Below, one piece after another: positions 11,440 through 23,517 of a stretch of 64,000 bases of DNA. The DNA comes from Branchinecta lynchi (lineage: Eukaryota; Arthropoda; Branchiopoda; Anostraca; Branchinectidae), in assembly GCA_023053575.1 (NCBI GenBank), contig JAKZAP010000014.1, forward strand, positions 2,480,001 to 2,544,000, read 5' to 3'. The notes under the pieces are model-generated. The model did not search any database. It saw only the letters and a list, made by a program, of their open reading frames with translations, and was not told the origin of the DNA. The translations under genes and the position numbers were made by a program. Every line of letters begins with the position of its first letter. The first letter of the stretch is position 1.

Positions 11440-11960
11440 CGAACTAATAAAATGTAGCTGACTGATCCGTTTTGCACCGTCATATATATATCTGAATATT
11501 TATTTATTCTTCTGTAATTTTTTTTTTGTATACAACCAAAACCAATTCACTTATGAAAATACGAGTATTTCGCCATTAAAGGTGACGAGAAGCCACCTGA
11601 GCAAGACGCAGACTAATATTGATACACAAAAATGTTTTTATAAACACCTTCTACTTAAATATACCTTCAGCCCAAGCTGACTGCGAATCATATTTGATAG
11701 TGCAAAACGGATACGTCAGCTGAATTTTATTAGAGCGATATTTCGGCGCTTCTTGGCAAGGGTCCTCTTCAGGCTCAAAGCTGCTTAAGTTGGAAAAAAG
11801 AACTTGAGGGAAAACCACAAGATATTTGTATTTTTAAATGGCCACCGATGTTATTTATCCCGATATCAACACAGATGGAGGTGTGTTAACTCTTATAACT
11901 TTTTCGAACAGAAATCATCTCTGGAGGGTGATATAACTTATATCATCCTCTCATTTCTAA
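11440..11960 (+). repeat. Family B repeat, compound copy
   Basis: A diverged piece at 11420-11490 ('gaagggccgaactaataaaa', then 'ccgttttgcaccgtcatata') is followed by a fuller copy at 11700-11790 with 'ggcaagggtcctcttcaggc', and then by 'aaatggccaccgatgttatt ... cacagatggaggtgtgttaa', which recurs inverted at 17300-17420. The family is therefore at least 300 bp long. A block at 11486-11650 is duplicated directly at 12382-12515. Confidence 0.55.
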
Positions 11961-11974
11961 TGCCACTCGGCCAC

Positions 11975-12288
11975 TCGTCCGTGGCTGAGTAGTTAGCACG
12001 CCGGACTCGCAAGTGAAGGGTCGCTTGTTCGAGTCTCGGTAGTGCCTACTGTTTGGTTTGGGACGGGGGTTAGTGGCGTAACCCAATAAGACAAGCCAAA
12101 GTCCACCCAGCTTCAAATGGGTACCTGAAGAAATCCGGGGAAGGTGACAGGAAGGGTGTGTGAAAGCACATGATGGCTGGCCCCCAACCCCCCATTGCAC
12201 TTCCTGGCTGAGGGCCGAGAGTCGGAGATCAGCACCGCCAGCTTTGCCTGTCAAGGCTAGTGTTGATACCTTTACCTTTACCTCATGT
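11975..12288 (+). mobile_element. tRNA-derived SINE
   Basis: The head contains an A-box-like TGGCTGAGTAGTTAGCACG (11982) and a B-box-like GTTCGAGTCTC about 45 bp later, at the spacing of an internal RNA polymerase III promoter. A body of about 200 bp follows, ending in 'gttgatacctttacctttacc', a short (TTTACC)n tail typical of SINEs. It is inserted between two direct copies of a 150-bp repeat (11486 and 12382). No cloverleaf with matched acceptor stem forms, so it is not a functional tRNA gene. Confidence 0.75.
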
Positions 12289-12639
12289 CTACTGCTAACT
12301 TTCTGTGTGAATATCGTAATATAATTGACTTTGGGTCATAGGAGGTTTTGCATTACATACCTGTTCGAAAAAAGGTTATACATAAATCTGAATATTTATT
12401 TATTCTTCTGTAAGGATTTTTTGGTATACAAACTAAAACCAATTCAAATGAAAATAGTGGTGAGAAGTCACCTGAGCAAGGCGGAAAAAAATGTGTTTAT
12501 AACTAACGCCTTCTTTTTATTATTTGTGAATGGAAGATAGTATGAAGTACAGTCAAATTTGTTGGACTTCGCAAAAATTGACTTCGTAGAACATCATTTG
12601 CCTCTTTTGTAAAGTAATGAACCTAAAGACAAAAGTGCT

Positions 12640-12725
12640 CCTCAGGTCGGATGTGAACCCACCACCTTACGGCCTACACGGCCACTGATCCACCACTGAG
12701 CTCTAGACGGTTTTCTGAACTCAGC
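12640..12725 (-). mobile_element. tRNA-like SINE head, second family
   Basis: On the minus strand it reads TAGAGCTCAGTGGTGGATC (A-box-like) and GGGTTCACATCC (B-box-like), then 'ctgaggagcacttttgt'. The copy at 57676 has the same order and a closely related downstream word, 'ctgaggcgcacttttgt', so the two are one family. No intact tRNA fold is seen. Confidence 0.6.
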
Positions 12726-13443
12726 TCGCAACCACTACTTTATGTGTTTATCTATTTCTTTCATTTACTCCACTTTTTCGAAACGGACGGTTATAAATAA
12801 ATTACTTACTTGCTTAATAGTCGCCTGTTCTGGCTAAAGCCTTAAGGTATATTAAGAGGGAGAAGAAGATCTCTAGGACGCCATTCCTGTGTAAGGCCTT
12901 TGTGAATATCAGTGAACAACACATCATGGACCCTTGCTTAAAGACAATTGGGTAACTTCTTTATTTGTTTTCATTTCTAGCCAAGTTTTCGAGCTGATCA
13001 TCGAGTGAGAGCTTTGACTCACACCTTACCAATCGAACCTTGCAAGTTAGAGGGGGCTGAAGATTTTGTTTGTTTTAAGCCGACCGCACTTTTTACGTTT
13101 TCAACAAAAACTGTATTCGATTAATTTGAAGAAATATCTTTTCGTAGCTCGCTAATTTGTGCCGGTCGGTTTGAATGCACAACTTGACATTTTCCGGAAG
13201 TTGCAGGATTCCGGCCGGAATTTGCTTTCGCCACAAACCTTGAACCCTACCAGCACAGTCTCTATCAGTTAAACCTGTCAAAGAAAAAATGCATATCCGT
13301 ATTATTATTATTATTTATTTGTGACCCTTCAGAACTATAAAGTACGAAATCTATCAGTCATTTCACAAGTAACTATTTCAAACAACTATATAAAGACAAA
13401 ACGACTGACCAAACGCCACATAAATATTCGTTGTCCTACGTTT

Positions 13444-13477
<34 letters not shown>

Positions 13478-14310
13478 GAAAGTCATCATTGCTCGTTTTT
13501 TTGAAAGCAGGGAAAAGGCTGTGGTGTAAAGGTAAAGTAAATTACCATATTTTAAGTTCAGTTTTTCCAGAGAAACTCAAGTTGTGTATTCGTGGACTTT
13601 CTGAAGGGAGGAAGTTCGCATAATTTTGCTGTGTTGTAATTAATAACAGGTTCCCATTATGTTCGTCTTTGGTTTAAAATAATTTCAGCGTAAATTTCCA
13701 CAAGACCGCGAGTGCATTTTAGGCCTTTGCCAGTACCAAGGGCCCATAATACGTTGATTGTAACTTAGTGATCCAGAAGGGCCTACCGTTGCTTATCATT
13801 TAATAGAGCGACCTTGTTCCCCACTTATTTTTTGTCAGCTTTGTCCACTTCCTGGGAGGGCGCTGAAGTTCTGATTGGCTTACGGTGCGCTAGGCCCCTT
13901 CGGACGTGTGTTCTATTTTGTTCTCGGAAACAACAAATCAGTTGTCTGCCATTCTTAAAGTACAAGATACAGTATCTGTCCTAAGAGTAATAACAATAGT
14001 AATTGTATTGGAAAAAAGCCAGATATCCATTCTACTCGACAATGAACAAACTCGTAAATATCCCTAAAAGTAATCTAATTCATACTTGACTCTTTTGAAA
14101 CTCTGCTGGGTTTCTGAAAGATTACAAACCTATTCCTAGGGCACCTACGCAATTAACAGACCGTTTTTGATAATTTAGCAAAAAAAAATAGTTTAGTTGT
14201 ATTCATTTGAGGGACTTATCTTTATAAAAGACAAAGGAAGGAAATCGACAACTTCCAACTAGAATTAATTATCATAATTACCGCTTCGTCCTATGGTCTG
14301 GGCTTAAACC
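12726..14310. other. No gene recognised; contains a poly(A) tract
   Basis: An A run of about 31 bases at 13446-13476 may be the tail of a retroposed sequence, but I find no coding remnant before it. A second anonymous block (13480-14310) holds only short frames. No repeat boundary was identified. Confidence 0.45.
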
Positions 14311-14613
14311 AGGGTTGCCACATCAAAAATATTTAGAGAGTCACTTTTAGCCCAAAACAGAGAGTGAATTGGGATTGTAATTTATTTTCATGAAATGTTC
14401 ACTTTTGGTATCCCCTCTGTAAAAACGACACATCTTAATTTTACTTTCATGAAAAAACTTGAAATAGTCACTTCTGGTCGGAATCCCTGATGCAAAAATG
14501 ACACATTTGGTCATTTTCTGAAATAGAGTGATTCTTATGTCCTACGTAGGACAAGAGTGACAAAAACAAAATAGAGTGACAATTCACACTATCGTGCGAC
14601 ATGTGGCAACCCT
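14311..14613. mobile_element. MITE with AGGGTTGCCACAT ends
   Basis: A perfect 13-bp terminal inverted repeat: AGGGTTGCCACAT at 14311 and ATGTGGCAACCCT ending at 14613. The interior has repeated 'gagtgac / gacacat' words and no coding. No clear target duplication. CAGGG-type ends are common in hAT-derived MITEs, so that origin is plausible but not proven. Confidence 0.7.
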
Positions 14614-16970
14614 ACCTTTAACGTGTAACTCTGAAAAATGGCAAAACATGACCAACGAGCTCTTCGGAAGCAACAAGCTTCCAGAGCCGAGTTGGCTCCT
14701 CCCACGGGAGGAGTTAGTGCTATGAGAAATGAAAGGTTTCGTTAAGGCCCGCCTTGGGGGAGGAGCCATAGCATGAGACGGTGATGCTAGTGTTCAGCCT
14801 CGAAAAGAGACCAGCAGGCTAATACAGAAATCAGCGAGTTGTCTTTGGGATGGAAAAATTGTCGCAGAAAAGTTCGAAGCCATGGGGATGAGAAGGACGG
14901 GAAAATAAGGGAAGTAGGGGGAATCAGTAATGAACGTCGGGTCTTTCAAGTAAAGTGCACAGAGCACCATCTGTGCGTTGGCTGGCGGAAACACCGCTAA
15001 CTAGAAATAATTCAAATGGAAGACATTAACATAAACAACACGTTATGGGCCCTTGAGTGTATGCAAATTTGTGCAAGGTCGAGTATTTACATGAAGCAAT
15101 CGTAACGTGTTTGCCCAAGTGTAACTGTTTGAGTTAGTGCCACCTAGCGGGGGTGTACTCCTTTGCGGATGTACACTCATTCGTGGAAGTATATATTGTT
15201 TTATGTTGTTTTAGTAACACCAGATCAGTTGTCCGTCTGTCTGAAACAACCTTAATTTTGCCCAAAATAACTATTTGGTTGCCTTTATGCATTTTGCTGC
15301 CCGAGTTTCAAGGTGTTAAGGGGTCATTGTTAGTCGAGGATCTTGCCAGGGGATGATAACTCCAGTAACAATCGGAAAATGTATGGCAATAACTAGTATA
15401 GGCTAACGGGCGCGAACCGAGCAGCCTATATCGACCATTCGTGCGATTTCCAGTTGAGCTGTCCAAGCGGCGTAAGTACAATTGGAAGCGCTACTCCGAC
15501 TTGATTCTTGAAACTTTTCGCCATTTTTTTTTGTTATTTACTGTTGATCATATTATCTTGCCATAGTTTTCTTTTATCTAGCCTTTTACCAATCACCCCG
15601 GCAGAGCCATACAAATACTTGAGTTTAGTGTTGTTTTGGAGACAAGTTTTACGCCTCAACTCGGAGTAATGTTTTCAATTGTATCCGGTAGGATTACTGA
15701 ACTGAAAAGGCCGAAAGGTTGCATGATGCCGCTTTCGATTTTCCGCTAATACTCTTGATGACTATTTCTCCCTGCCGATGCAAAATCTCCGCCCTCTCCG
15801 GGTAGCTAGCGGAAGAAAGGCAGAAGTGGTGTCACAGCTGCTGCCAAAGATCGCGGTGATTGATTGACATAGGATTTGAGTCATTGAGTCTGAGTCGTAC
15901 GGACATGCTTACTCCTTCTTACTGGGGATCGCTGGTGTGTTTTGTCTTACTTAGTCATTTAGAGTATTCTTCATATTCAGTTCAGAGCCACCATACGGTT
16001 TAGTCTCTGTTAGTCCCCCTATGAGCGTCACCATCATCAACGTTTAAATAATGGTGCAGATTGACAATTAGACTTCCCACCCGGATGTTCTGCAAAGCTT
16101 ATTTTTGGCGGCCAAGAATATGCACCAAGAAGGAATCTTTTGAAATTTAGGACCCCCCCCCCCCCCCACACACACACACACAATGACACCTTTGATTTTT
16201 ATTAAATTTCTCCATCAGAAATAAAATGTGCCAATCCTCCTTGCCGATGAGAGTTTGTAGAACCCTTCAGTTTAAAAATTTAAAGGTTTTTCTCCCTTCA
16301 TTAACTCGTGGATGTATGTATTTAAAAGGTATTAAGCGATATGAAGATTAAGCGATGAAGATTGCAAGATCTGGTGACCCCGGGTCATCAGGATCTGGAA
16401 CAAACTGCCATTTCCAGTCGAAAAGATGAAATCACTGGAAGCCTTCTCCAATAGCCTAAACATAAACATACCATATCTCGAGACTTTCAACGTTAGACAA
16501 CTTTAAATGGCAATCGTGCCGCAGTCGATCCGCTCCTCGCCCTGCCATATCATTTTTCTTTCACCAAGTTGTCAGTTATGTAGAAATTTTGTATTGAGAG
16601 GCGTGAGGAATAAATTATTATTATTATATTCAGAAAAATCACAAACAACCTCACTTTATCTCTCATTCAAGCTTTATATCAACTACCGACTTTTTACTAA
16701 ACTAATAATGTTTTCTGTCATATCACCAAAACACGATAGACCTAGGAGCCGTAAAGATGCCTATAAGTACTTCATCCTCCATTTTGAAAAAGAGTACACC
16801 TTATATTAGAAAGCTTATCACACCTCAAGAGGACATGGCCCAGCCCCTCATCACTCGAATTACAAAATGGACAAGGATACTGCTATGTGTATATGTTGTA
16901 CTATCTTTGTATGATAGACGCTGATAATAAGGCTAGGGTGGACAAACAGAGACTATTCCTTGAGCCCAAG
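14614..16970. other. No gene recognised; C/CA microsatellite at 16153
   Basis: A C15 tract followed by (CA)n lies at 16152-16182. Otherwise I see only short open frames (for example 15153-15356 and 16507-16809) without family resemblance, conserved splice context or repeat boundaries. Confidence 0.45.
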
Positions 16971-16976
16971 CTGACA

Positions 16977-17069
16977 TATATTCAAATAATTCATACAGTT
17001 ATTGGATATATTTTATCAAATATTGATAAATATTTATCAGATATTGTATACATTATTTGAATATAAACA
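16977..17069. repeat. AT-rich palindrome
   Basis: 'tatattcaaataatt' at about 16977 pairs with 'attatttgaatata' at 17055-17068, and the middle carries nested atattgataaatatt words. It is a foldback of about 90 bp, related in sequence to the AT-rich edge of family B. Confidence 0.6.
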
Positions 17070-17214
17070 GAGACTAATCCGCTTAGACAGCTTGACTGGG
17101 AAATCGCACAATAGCTATACAATATAGTGTACATGAGCACTAGAGATAATGCCTTTTTGTTGGCAATGTTACCCTTTATTCGTTTGAAATTCAGCTAATA
17201 AGATAACGTAAATA

Positions 17215-17530
17215 TTCCTTCAGTCCATGCTGACAGCGAGTCACATTTGATAGTACAAAACGGATACGTCAGCTCGGGTATATGAGCCTCCAGAGAGGAT
17301 GATATAAGTCAAATCAGCCTCCAGTGATTTCTGTTGGAAGAAGTTATAAGAGTTAAAACACCTCCATCTTGGTTGATATTGGATAAACAACCTCGATGGT
17401 CATTTAAAAATATCAAATATCTTCGTTTTCCAACTGGAGCGGCTTTGAGCCTGAAGAGGACCCATGCCAAGAAGGGCTGAAATATAGCTTTAATAAAATT
17501 CAACGTATTCGTTTTGCACTATCAAAGATA
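17215..17530 (-). repeat. Family B repeat, minus orientation
   Basis: It contains CCTGAAGAGGACCC, ATGCCAAGAAGGG and CTGAAATATAGC in series at 17452-17488, then 'ttcgttttgcactatcaaa'. The region before it matches 11804-11950 inverted. The block folds into a hairpin flanked by CTGAAGA and GAAA. Confidence 0.6.
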
Positions 17531-17655
17531 ACGTCGTCCAGATATTTTTGTTAAATAGGCCATGGGAGTAAGCAGAGTTAGTCCTTCAGTTGTGAAAAGC
17601 TTAGCTATCATGTTTTCCTCATGCTGATAACGACGCAGTAAAGTAAGCCTAATAG

Positions 17656-19062
17656 TACTGGAGCCTATACTATTTCCGTCAGAATTTAACCTGTCTATTC
17701 CATTGCCCAGCTTTAGTTGTCTTTTTCTCACCACAGAAATTTCCAAAAAAGGTAAACAATATCTCAAAAGAAAGCCATCTTCTTCTTCTTCATCCTAGGT
17801 TTTCATCCGAGATAATAGCGTGCAAGCTGCGTTGCCAGCACATGATTTTCTGTGATGACCCACAAATTTTCTGGGGACTTTGTTACCGTTACGGCTGGTC
17901 ATCCGAATTTTGTTTCCGTCACGTAATCATTGTTTAACCTAGGTACTTGGAAAAATATAAAGCAAATTGTATGATTGTTAGAAACAGACATGAATTCAAT
18001 ATAAGGAAAACATTTAGTGTTTTAAACAGAGAAGATCCTTTGTCTTTTTGGCTTATGCTGCGTTTACAAGTAGAGGAAAATTTGAAAAGAATCCGTTCTT
18101 GGTGACAAGATTATGTTCACACACGAGGGAAAAAACTGTGTCTTGAAGTAATGCAGTGTTTACAAGTACAGGAAAACTTGAACAGAATCCGATCTTGGTG
18201 ACAGGATTATGTTCACACGCAGAGGGAAAAAATAAATTCTTCAAACCAGTAAATCTGACAAAAACATATTCACTTGTCAACAAAAAAATGTTTTGATATC
18301 ATTTATGACATTAGTACTGATGACTCCTGCTCTTAAAAGCTAGCTAGACTTTTTTAGTATTTTTTTCCAGCGCCGCCGACAAGATTCCTTTTAAGTAGAC
18401 CGGAATTCCTTTCATCATGAAAGGATTCCCGTCCCGCTAGACTTTTTTTCTACTCGTCGTCACGAACGGAATCCTTTCGAGTCGACCGGAATTCCTTTCT
18501 ACTCCACGGGATTTCTTGTCCGTGTAAACGCTACATAAGAAAATATGACAAAATAAATTCACTATCCAATAAAAATAATTGCTATGATAGCATTTATGAC
18601 ATCAGTAGTGATGCCTGCTGATCTCAAAAGCTAGCTAGCCTTTTTTGGTCTTTTTCACCAGTGCCGCCGACGAAATTCCTTCCAAGTTGACCGGAATTCC
18701 TTTCATCTTGAAAGGAATTCCCGTGAGTCGTCCTCACGAACGGAATCCTGTCAAGTTGACCGGAATTCCTTTCTACTCGTTGCGATTTCTTGTCTGTGTA
18801 AACGCTACATTACAGAAATTGACGTCGAATCTCTTGTACTGTAACGACGCGGGATGCCGTGATTCTATTTCCGTCACAACAGTGCCTAAATATATGAATT
18901 TATAAAGATTTATCAGTGAATATGATTTTAAACAAACATCCTCCAACAGGTTTAACTATTTTAGACAGGTTGTGGTGCATCTAAGGCACATCTAAGCTAA
19001 AAACTAATTCCGTCTGGTGCGGACGGAAATAGAAACCGACGGAAATAGTATAGGCTCCAGTA
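17656..19062. mobile_element. 1.4-kb TIR element with perfect 25-bp ends
   Basis: The 25 bp at 17656-17680 (starting TACTGGAGCCTATAC) are an exact inverted copy of 19038-19062. The outermost TA on each side could be a TA target duplication around CTGGAG...CTCCAG, as in Tc1/mariner-type elements. No transposase is present. The interior is built of direct duplications: a pair of about 110 bp at 18055-18280 and a pair of about 250 bp starting near 18290 and 18585. Words containing 'tttccgtc' recur subterminally. Confidence 0.65.
18055..18810. repeat. Two sets of direct duplications
   Basis: Set 1: 'gaatccgttcttggtgacaa' (18088) and 'gaatccgatcttggtgacag' (18187) within units of about 100 bp. 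Set 2: the blocks at 18290-18535 and 18585-18810 both carry 'aaaagctagctag', 'gaccggaattcctttc' twice, and 'gtgtaaacgctacat'. Both sets lie inside the 17656-19062 element. Confidence 0.75.
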
Positions 19063-20360
19063 TCAGTACAGTAGTATTTGATCTCAGGAGTGTCTCACTA
19101 TGTTGATGAATTTTAGCAAGGGCACATAATATTTTGTTCGTTCCCGTCGAATGACCATTGAACGTTTCCTTCGAAGGGGTTGACAACTTACCACTTTCCC
19201 CACCATTATTAGCTGAGCACTAACGCAGTGCCAGTCAGCGGAGATATTTCAATAAGTAAATAAATGTAGTACTGATTTAACTTCTACCTATTAACTTCTA
19301 CTTTCTCCCCTTACTTCTTAATTCTTTTGAGCCCCTTTGCAACTTTTTTTTTTAAGCTCATCACTAAAATCTGCAAGGTATAGAATGAGACGCCAGTGTT
19401 GCTGATGATGAAATTTTATTTGCGCACTTAAGAAGAGGAAAATAGCGCAGTACAGACAAAAAAAGGAAAATACAATGAGCTTTCAGTAATGTAGCTTTCA
19501 ATAATGTTAGTGTTAACATCCATTGAGGAGGCCAATTTTCAGCTTATTTTCTGCTTTTGAAAAGAAGATAAGGTTTGGGACGACCCAACACCGCAAAATG
19601 GCCAGCTTGCCTTTTTCCCTGCCGTTAAAACATTTTTAAGAATTACTTACACGAAAAAGTAACTGATTAACTCTGATATATCTATATAAGGAAGTCCGTT
19701 ACTTACATCATCCCATTAAGTCTTATCTTATCGATCGAACAGACGATCCGGGTATCCCATGTTTTCTGTCTGAAGTTGATAAAATCTCAACTTTTCCGTA
19801 TGGAAGAGATGATCGTGCAGAAAATACTATCAGTAAGTCCTATTTCCGACCCTGGTTGTCTGTTCAAGGCGTTATTTTTCAGTTCTTTCCTTAAGCATAG
19901 TATTCATTTTCTCTAATAAATTGAGAAAACTAAAAGATTTGGTATATTTTTATGAGAAGTCTTGACTGTTCGAACGCTGCTTCTTTGGATTCCTTACGGA
20001 CCGAAGTTGAGTTGAAGATAACGTCCTAATTACGGTGCTATAAATAATTTGATTAAGAGGTAACATTTTTTGTATTTTACCTTCGATTAAACTGCTTCTG
20101 AGAATTAGTTGAGGGTCTTTTTGAAGTGTTTTCCTTATTGCCACATTCCTTTCGAGTTCTTCTTTAGATTTTAGGCAAGACGGTCCGCCAACTTGTGACA
20201 GAACCACCCTCAGCGTTCCTTGGCTGTACGGCCCTACTACCACCACCCTGGTGGAACCCCAGGGTGTGTAAAGACCACCAGACACAAAAGAGCCTCGCTG
20301 GACTGGATGTCATTATTTTTTAGTCGAGAGACTAAAAGAGAGAGGTATTTTTTACTGACG
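19063..20360. other. No recognised gene
   Basis: The longest frame (20285-19950, minus, 111 codons) encodes a peptide with a charged middle (KSKEELERNVAIRK) that I cannot assign. It could be a host exon or an ORF1 fragment of a retroelement. No splice or repeat evidence decides between these. Confidence 0.35.
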
Positions 20361-20374
20361 ACCGTGTGATCAGA

Positions 20375-22330
20375 TCTTAATGAAACTTGATATACTGGGA
20401 GTCCTCGGGTCTCAGACGTCCCATTTTAAACCCGGAACGGATCCGGTGACATTGGGGGGGGAGTTGGAGGGGGGGACCAGAAATTTTCGGAAATGCTTAA
20501 AGTGGAGAGATTGGGATGAAACTTGGTGGAAACAACAAGCACAAGTCCTGGATGCGGGATTGACATAACCGGTCCGGAACCGCTCACTGTGGGGGGGGGG
20601 GGGTCCGAATTTCTGCAGTGACCCCGCGAGTTCGGTACTTCCTGATGCGCTAGGACGATGAAACTTAGCAGGCATGTCAGGGACCAAAACAGATTGACTT
20701 GAGAATACTTGTTTCTTCCGTCCGACGATCTTGGGGGGGGGGGGGCATGGAGGGAGTGGGAATCCGGAAAAGTGAGGTATTTTAACTTAAAAACGGGTGG
20801 GATTAATGGAACTTGATATACAGAAAGATTTTGTGTCTCAGACACCCGATTAACCTGGGCCGAATACGGTGACATTGGGGGGAGTTGGAGGGGGGGGGAA
20901 TCGGAAATCTTGGGAAACGCTTAGAGTAGACGGTTCGGGATGAAACATGGTGGGAAGAAAAAGTACAAGTCCTAGATACGTGAATGACATAATAGGCCGG
21001 AGCCGGTCACTGTGGGGGAGTTGGGGGACGGGTCCGAATTTCTCGTGACCCCGCGAGTTCGGTACTTCCTGATTTGCTAGGACGATGAAACTTGGCAGGC
21101 GTGTCAGGGACCCGAACAGATTGACTCGAGAATAGTCGTTTCCCCGATCCGACCATCTTGGACGCTTAGAGTGGAGGGTTCGGGATGAAGCTTGGTGGGA
21201 AGAAAAAGTACAAGTCCTAGATAAGTAAATGACATAAACGGACCGGATCTGGTCACTCTGGGATAGTTGTGGGGGGGGGGGGGGGGTCCGAATCTCTAGT
21301 GATCCCGCGAGTTCGGTACTTCCTGATGTGCTAGGATGAAACTTAGCAGGCTTGTCAGGGGCCCGAACAGATTGACTTGTTAATGTAGTTTTCTGATCCG
21401 ACCATCGTGAGGGGAGTCGAGGGATGGGGAATCCAGAATTTAGTGGCACGCTCAGCTATTGAACGAGTGATGGGATTTAAATGAAACTTGATGTTTAGAA
21501 ACACCTCGCGCATCAGACGTCCCATTTTAACTCCGGCCAGGATCCGGTGACATTGGGGGGGGGGGGGTTGGAGGGGGGAACCGGAAATATTTCGAAACGC
21601 TTAGATTGGAGGGATCGGGATGAAACTTGGTGGGAAGAACAAGCACTAGCTGTAGATACGTAATTTGACAGAATAAGATCGTATCGGGGCTCTGTGGGAG
21701 TTGGAGGGGGTTTCCTGGAATTCCGGTGATCACGAGTTAGGATACTTCCAGATGCACTAAGGATGATAAAATTTGGCGGGAATATGAGTGATCCGACCAA
21801 ATAGTCTTAAGAACTCGACACAATGCCAGAGGAAGACTTCTGTTCCTGGGTCCGTAGGTCTTCCGCAGGTTGCGAACAAATGGCCCGATTTAAGTGAAGC
21901 TTTATGGGTGATAAGAACTGATGACCTAGATATGCTAAGCATGTGTCCGAACAGCATGCGGCCATGGTTGGGGGAGTTGGGAGGAGGGGTGTCAGAAAAC
22001 CTTGTGACATGCACAGAAACTAAACAGATGGTCCGAATGGGGTGCAAGTTTGACAGTACTAAGTTTATGCGTCCCACATTTGTCATTTGGCGTCCGAACC
22101 AAATCCGACCAAAGTAGGAGGAAGATGAAGCAGGAACCGTAAATTTGAAGATATGCTCCGATTCGAGTTAAACCTGATGGAAGAGAAGAGGAAATTGTAG
22201 GGATGCGATGTTTATGTGTCAGAGTCGTATTCGGCCTCAGTGGTGGGAGTTCCGGAAATGTTGTGGCTTGCATAGGGGTTAAACGAGTGGAGTGATTTGA
22301 ATGAAACTTGAAAAGTAGAGAGATCGTATG
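20375..22330. repeat. G-rich satellite, ~140-bp subunits
   Basis: Subunits open with 'gatgaaacttg' or close variants at about 20380, 20517, 20659, 20808, 20938, 21083, 21183, 21331, 21480, 21618 and 21764, decaying afterwards. Groups of three make a higher-order unit of about 430 bp with phrases such as 'ccgcgagttcggtacttcct' and 'ggtgacattgggggg'. G runs of 7-14 recur on the plus strand. Several long minus-strand frames here, including one of 199 codons, come from the repeat and are not credible genes. Confidence 0.8.
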
Positions 22331-22788
22331 CCTTAGATGGCATATTTTAGGGTCTGGACTGGATCCGAGCACGGTTGGAAAGGGTACCGGAATATCCGGA
22401 AAAATGCTCGGATTTACTTTCTCGCACCAGCTACTCGTAACAAGTGAGCTCGTAGCTCTTGTTTATTTTCTTATTCCTTTTCTTGGGTTGCATTACATTT
22501 TGTTCCTCAGATTCTTCAATGTGCAGAAAGTACGTAAGAGCCTTCTCAGTCTGAAGGGACCTTGTATGCTAGAGCATTTAATTCTACTTATTCCAGTTCG
22601 GTGCTCCAAGCAGACTAGCTTCTGAAAGTCACCCATTATCTCAGTATAAACATTTGAGGTGGAGATACAGGAAAACATGGACCCGTAATGCAATTTTGCT
22701 TTCTACTAGAAAGACCGTGCATAACTTCCATGCTCGGGCAGAACTAGAATATGGCGAATCAGTCATACAGGTAGAATTTACTTAAGCC

Positions 22789-23108
22789 CAGAGGCGTCAC
22801 CACTGGGGGGGGGGGGGGGGGGTAGGGGGGGCCCCCCCCCCCCCCAAAGCCGTCGGCCAGTCGGTAAAAAATATCGAGTCGGCGCGAAGCGGCGCGGTTT
22901 TTCGTCAAAACAGTTTATTTTTTTTTTTTCATGAAAACAGTCGGTTTTTCTGAAAATTGGTCGATTTTTCTTCAAAATAGTCGGTTTTTCTGAAAATCAG
23001 TGGATTTTTCGGAAAATCAGTCGATTTTTTTCAAAAAGGTTATTTTTATTGTTGAAAACAACAGAAAAAGTTGGCAAAAATTACCAGCAAGTCGGTAAAT
23101 GCCTTGTA

Positions 23109-23140
<32 letters not shown>

Positions 23141-23162
23141 ATTTTGGCTAGTAACGCCTCTG
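22789..23162. mobile_element. Short hAT-like element with G/C runs
   Basis: The ends are CAGAGGCGTCAC at 22789 and the inverse GTAACGCCTCTG at 23162. The flanks cttaagcc (22781-22788) and ctgaagcc (23163-23170) form an 8-bp target duplication with one mismatch, as expected for hAT. Inside are a G17 run, a C run and about six tandem copies of a 20-bp 'tcggtttttctgaaaa' word at 22900-23040. No transposase. Confidence 0.65.
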
Positions 23163-23170
23163 CTGAAGCC

Positions 23171-23416
23171 ATTTGGATTCAGCTACGAGCGAACTGCCTG
23201 CCAGTACGTGGTCGGAGTAATTGGGATTTTAAGATCCCAAGTAGTAAGCGACAATGCCCCCTGTGTTTTAATACAAAGGAAGAGGGCCATTTTCTGGTTG
23301 AATGCGAGCAACTCTCAGACCTCAGGAGACACTTTCTTAATGGGTATACTATCAAGTTCCCCGATATTCTTGAAACAAAAAAAAAGCTAAGATACTTAAA
23401 ATATGCCAATTCTTAA
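23171..23416 (+). pseudogene. LINE ORF2 C-terminal zinc-knuckle fragment
   Basis: The frame contains CPLCFNTKEEGHFLVEC, a C-x2-C-x7-H-x4-C knuckle, then LSDLR and a Lys-rich end. This C-terminal Cys/His motif is common downstream of the reverse transcriptase in non-LTR elements. A hAT-like element interrupts the sequence just upstream, and the RT domain is absent. A related fragment lies at 63552-63734. Confidence 0.65.
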
Positions 23417-23517
23417 AGAGTGTACTAGTTAAATAAAGATAAGTATTGAGTGATGTAAAGTGTATTGTAAATTATGTATTTTGTACGGCCAATTGGCTAT
23501 TAAACATATTCATATTC

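Noticed and set aside
11975..12050. Functional tRNA gene
   Set aside because: Internal promoter boxes only, embedded in a 310-bp SINE with a TTTACC tail.
19950..20285. Host exon encoding a 111-residue protein
   Set aside because: No splice sites, family resemblance or conserved motif; kept only as unassigned sequence.
20426..21449. 149- and 199-codon minus-strand frames
   Set aside because: Proline-rich products of the G-run satellite; they follow the repeat period and overlap each other in several phases.
22800..22850. Long G and C runs as an assembly gap
   Set aside because: They lie at fixed positions near the ends of several short TIR elements in the window, so they are probably real, though their exact lengths are unreliable.
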